NCBI RefSeq assembly: GCF_013820765.1
Contig: NZ_JABJVM010000005.1
Location: 162,639 to 226,638 of the forward strand
Reading direction: 5' to 3'
From: Paenilisteria rustica
GTDB taxonomy: Bacteria; Bacillota; Bacilli; Lactobacillales; Listeriaceae
Length of the DNA: 64,000 bases
Shown: one piece after another, positions 62,853-64,000 of the stretch
Numbering within the stretch: the first letter of the stretch is position 1
Layout: each line of letters opens with the position of its first letter
The notes under the pieces: model-generated
What the model was told of the DNA's origin: nothing
Databases searched by the model: none
What the model saw: the letters and a program-made list of their open reading frames with translations, nothing else
Translations under genes and position numbers: made by a program

Positions 62853-63608
62853 ATGATGGAAGAAACTCCTCAAGATTTTTTGCTAGATACGTGTTTATTG
62901 GCGGGAAAAATTATGATGGAAAGCGGCGCGGAGATGTATCGCGTGGAAGATACAATGAGTCGAATTGCAGAAGCTGGTTCCGCGGCAAAGGGAATTAGTT
63001 TTGTGACGCCGACCGGTATTTTTATGGCTTTGCAAGGTGGTTCAGCGGTCAAAATGGAACAGATTCCGACGCGGACGATTGATTTAGAAAAGGTTTCTAT
63101 AGTGAATGATTTATCACGCGAGTTCACGATGAAACAGATTTCATTAGGGCAATTTTATACACGATTGCGTTCGCTGGACAAAGAAGTGAAATTCTTCCCC
63201 ATTTGGTTACAGATTGTTGCGGCTGCCGTTGTTAGTGGGACACTGATGATGATTTTCGGCGGGGTCTGGAAGGACTTATTGACCACTTGCATTATTGGCG
63301 CCATCGGATTTGTAATTTTTTATTACGGAACAGAATTTTTCAAAGTGAAATTTTTAGCAGAGTTTTTAGCTGCATTCTCGGTCGGGTTGTTAGCAGTTTT
63401 GGCGATTTCAATCGGTTGGGGCGTTAGTTTAGACAAGATGATTATCGGTGGCGTGATGCCGCTAGTCCCAGGCGTTCCGATTACAAATGCCGTGCGCGAT
63501 TTACTTGCGGGACATCTGTTGTCAGGAATGGCACGCGGAACAGAAGCATTGATTACAGCCGGAACAATTGGAATTGGAATCGCCGTGGTATTTCGATTTT
63601 TTGGTTAA
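62853..63608 (+). CDS. ThrE/YjjP-type threonine/serine exporter subunit
   Basis: A 251-residue membrane protein of the ThrE family, N-terminal type: soluble part with GKIMMESGAEMYRVEDTMSRIAEA (residues ~18-41, split) and FVTPTGIFMAL, then five membrane segments from ~120. Most Firmicutes pair it with a YjjB-like ~150-residue membrane subunit encoded directly downstream; here the gene is followed by a structured repeat array instead. GGAGG precedes two tandem ATGs (62853, 62856); either could be the start. Confidence 0.85.
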   Translation: MMEETPQDFLLDTCLLAGKIMMESGAEMYRVEDTMSRIAEAGSAAKGISFVTPTGIFMALQGGSAVKMEQIPTRTIDLEKVSIVNDLSREFTMKQISLGQFYTRLRSLDKEVKFFPIWLQIVAAAVVSGTLMMIFGGVWKDLLTTCIIGAIGFVIFYYGTEFFKVKFLAEFLAAFSVGLLAVLAISIGWGVSLDKMIIGGVMPLVPGVPITNAVRDLLAGHLLSGMARGTEALITAGTIGIGIAVVFRFFG

Positions 63609-63609
63609 T

Positions 63610-63732
63610 AGAAGTGCTGAAAGAGCCCGATAGCCTCGACAGAAATTGTTAGAGGGCGCAGGGAAAACCCGCCCTTGGTTTTTTCGGAGGCCACGAAATT
63701 TCCGAGAGGCTGGCTCTTGAAGCCGGATCAAG
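63610..63732 (+). ncRNA. Structured repeat, copy 1 (short form)
   Basis: A 123-base unit starting AGAAGTGCTGAAA. Pairings: GAGCC...AGCCTC with GAGGCT-GGCTC; AGGGC/GCCCT enclosing GGG-AAAA-CCC; CGGA/TCCG; and CTCTTGA-AGCCGGA-TCAAGAG. It lacks a 70-90 base internal part present in copies 2 and 3. No reading frame. RNA function is inferred from pairing only; strand is assumed from reading left to right. Confidence 0.5.
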
Positions 63733-63927
63733 AGAAGTGCTGAAACGGCCCGATTATGTTGATGAACTTTCAAACCGTCGTTTGGTTTGATTTAGTGAAT
63801 CAATAGGCAGTTGAACAAAGTGAAACTGACAACCTTTTAATTGTTAGAGGGCGCAGGGAAAACCCGTCCTTGTTTTTTTCGGAGGCCACGAAATTTCCGA
63901 GAGGCTGGCTCTTGAAGCCGGATCAAG
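63733..63927 (+). ncRNA. Structured repeat, copy 2 (full form)
   Basis: A 195-base unit. It adds three hairpins absent from copy 1: CAAACC/GGTTTG, GATT/AATC and CAGTT/AACTG whose loop is GAACAAAGTGA. The shared part repeats the copy 1 helices; GCCCT is changed to GTCCT, which keeps the helix by a G-U pair. Its ending and the start of copy 3 are identical in sequence to the copy 1/copy 2 junction. Confidence 0.5.
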
Positions 63928-64000
63928 AGAAGTGCTGAAACGGCCCGATTATGTTGATGAACTTTCAAACCGTCGTTTGGTTTGATTTAGTGAATCAATA
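63928..64000 (+). ncRNA. Structured repeat, copy 3 (cut by window end)
   Basis: The first 73 bases are the same as copy 2, including the CAAACC/GGTTTG and GATT/AATC hairpins, exactly one 195-base period later. The array therefore continues beyond the window. Confidence 0.5.

Noticed and set aside
1..64000. tRNA or rRNA genes
   Set aside because: No cloverleaf with CCA end and no rRNA signature sequence was found on either strand.

Overview
The window reads as chromosome of a Listeria species (Listeriaceae, low-to-moderate GC Firmicute). The strongest marker is the adjacent pair secA2 (46.9-49.3 kb) and iap/p60 (49.7-51.5 kb), a neighbourhood characteristic of Listeria. Firmicute-type S-box and BirA control, sigma-B-type promoters and strong AGGAGG ribosome binding sites agree. 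A long allantoate-degradation operon and a p60 with four LysM domains (L. monocytogenes p60 has two) argue for a non-monocytogenes member of the genus. No virulence locus, phage, rRNA, tRNA or CRISPR array was recognised.

Layout. 0-0.5 kb: three hairpin repeats with conserved loops and changing stems. 0.5-6 kb: small membrane proteins, a Crp/Fnr-like regulator, a GNAT acetyltransferase, a papain-like hydrolase, and a padR-DUF1700-DUF4097 operon. 5.5-12.1 kb: biotin transporter bioY behind a BirA operator, a second Crp/Fnr regulator, an LPXTG surface protein, a sigma-B-type DUF308 membrane protein, metX behind a SAM riboswitch, a GyrI-like protein and a formate/nitrite transporter. 12.5-15 kb: AraC regulator divergent from a sugar MFS transporter. 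15-25.4 kb: one minus-strand operon for allantoate use (allC, MFS permease, allE, two allD paralogues, allF, allG and an in-frame allH-allK fusion). It would take allantoate through ureidoglycine, ureidoglycolate and oxalurate to oxamate plus carbamoyl phosphate, and then make ATP. 25.7-28.9 kb: esterase, UspA, and an MFS pump divergent from a PadR repressor with a clear operator.

28.97-33.3 kb is an accessory conflict island. It holds a relic of a group II intron lying directly behind a terminator hairpin, a type VII-type toxin operon (two small helical partners, a TNT-domain NADase-like toxin, a putative immunity protein), and a two-gene Kiwa-like anti-phage module (kwaB then kwaA). 33.4-39 kb: amino-acid permease, proteins of unknown function, and pyruvate oxidase behind a sigma-B-type promoter. 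39-45.4 kb: a 1,755-residue secreted CotH-type protein with a duplicated half, whose best ribosome site points into another frame, and a sugar O-acetyltransferase broken by a frameshift in a G-run.

45.7-56.8 kb is the cell-surface/secretion block: AI-2E-type permease, SecA2, p60, a secreted beta-helix protein, an rRNA methyltransferase and a small secreted protein. 57-63.6 kb: redox enzymes, a MerR regulator with a 19-bp-spacer promoter, small enzymes, a carboxylesterase homologue whose nucleophile Ser is Asp, and a ThrE/YjjP-type half-transporter. 63.61-64 kb holds a tandem array of a structured, probably non-coding repeat that I could not assign to a known RNA family. It and the toxin/Kiwa/intron island are the places most worth following up.
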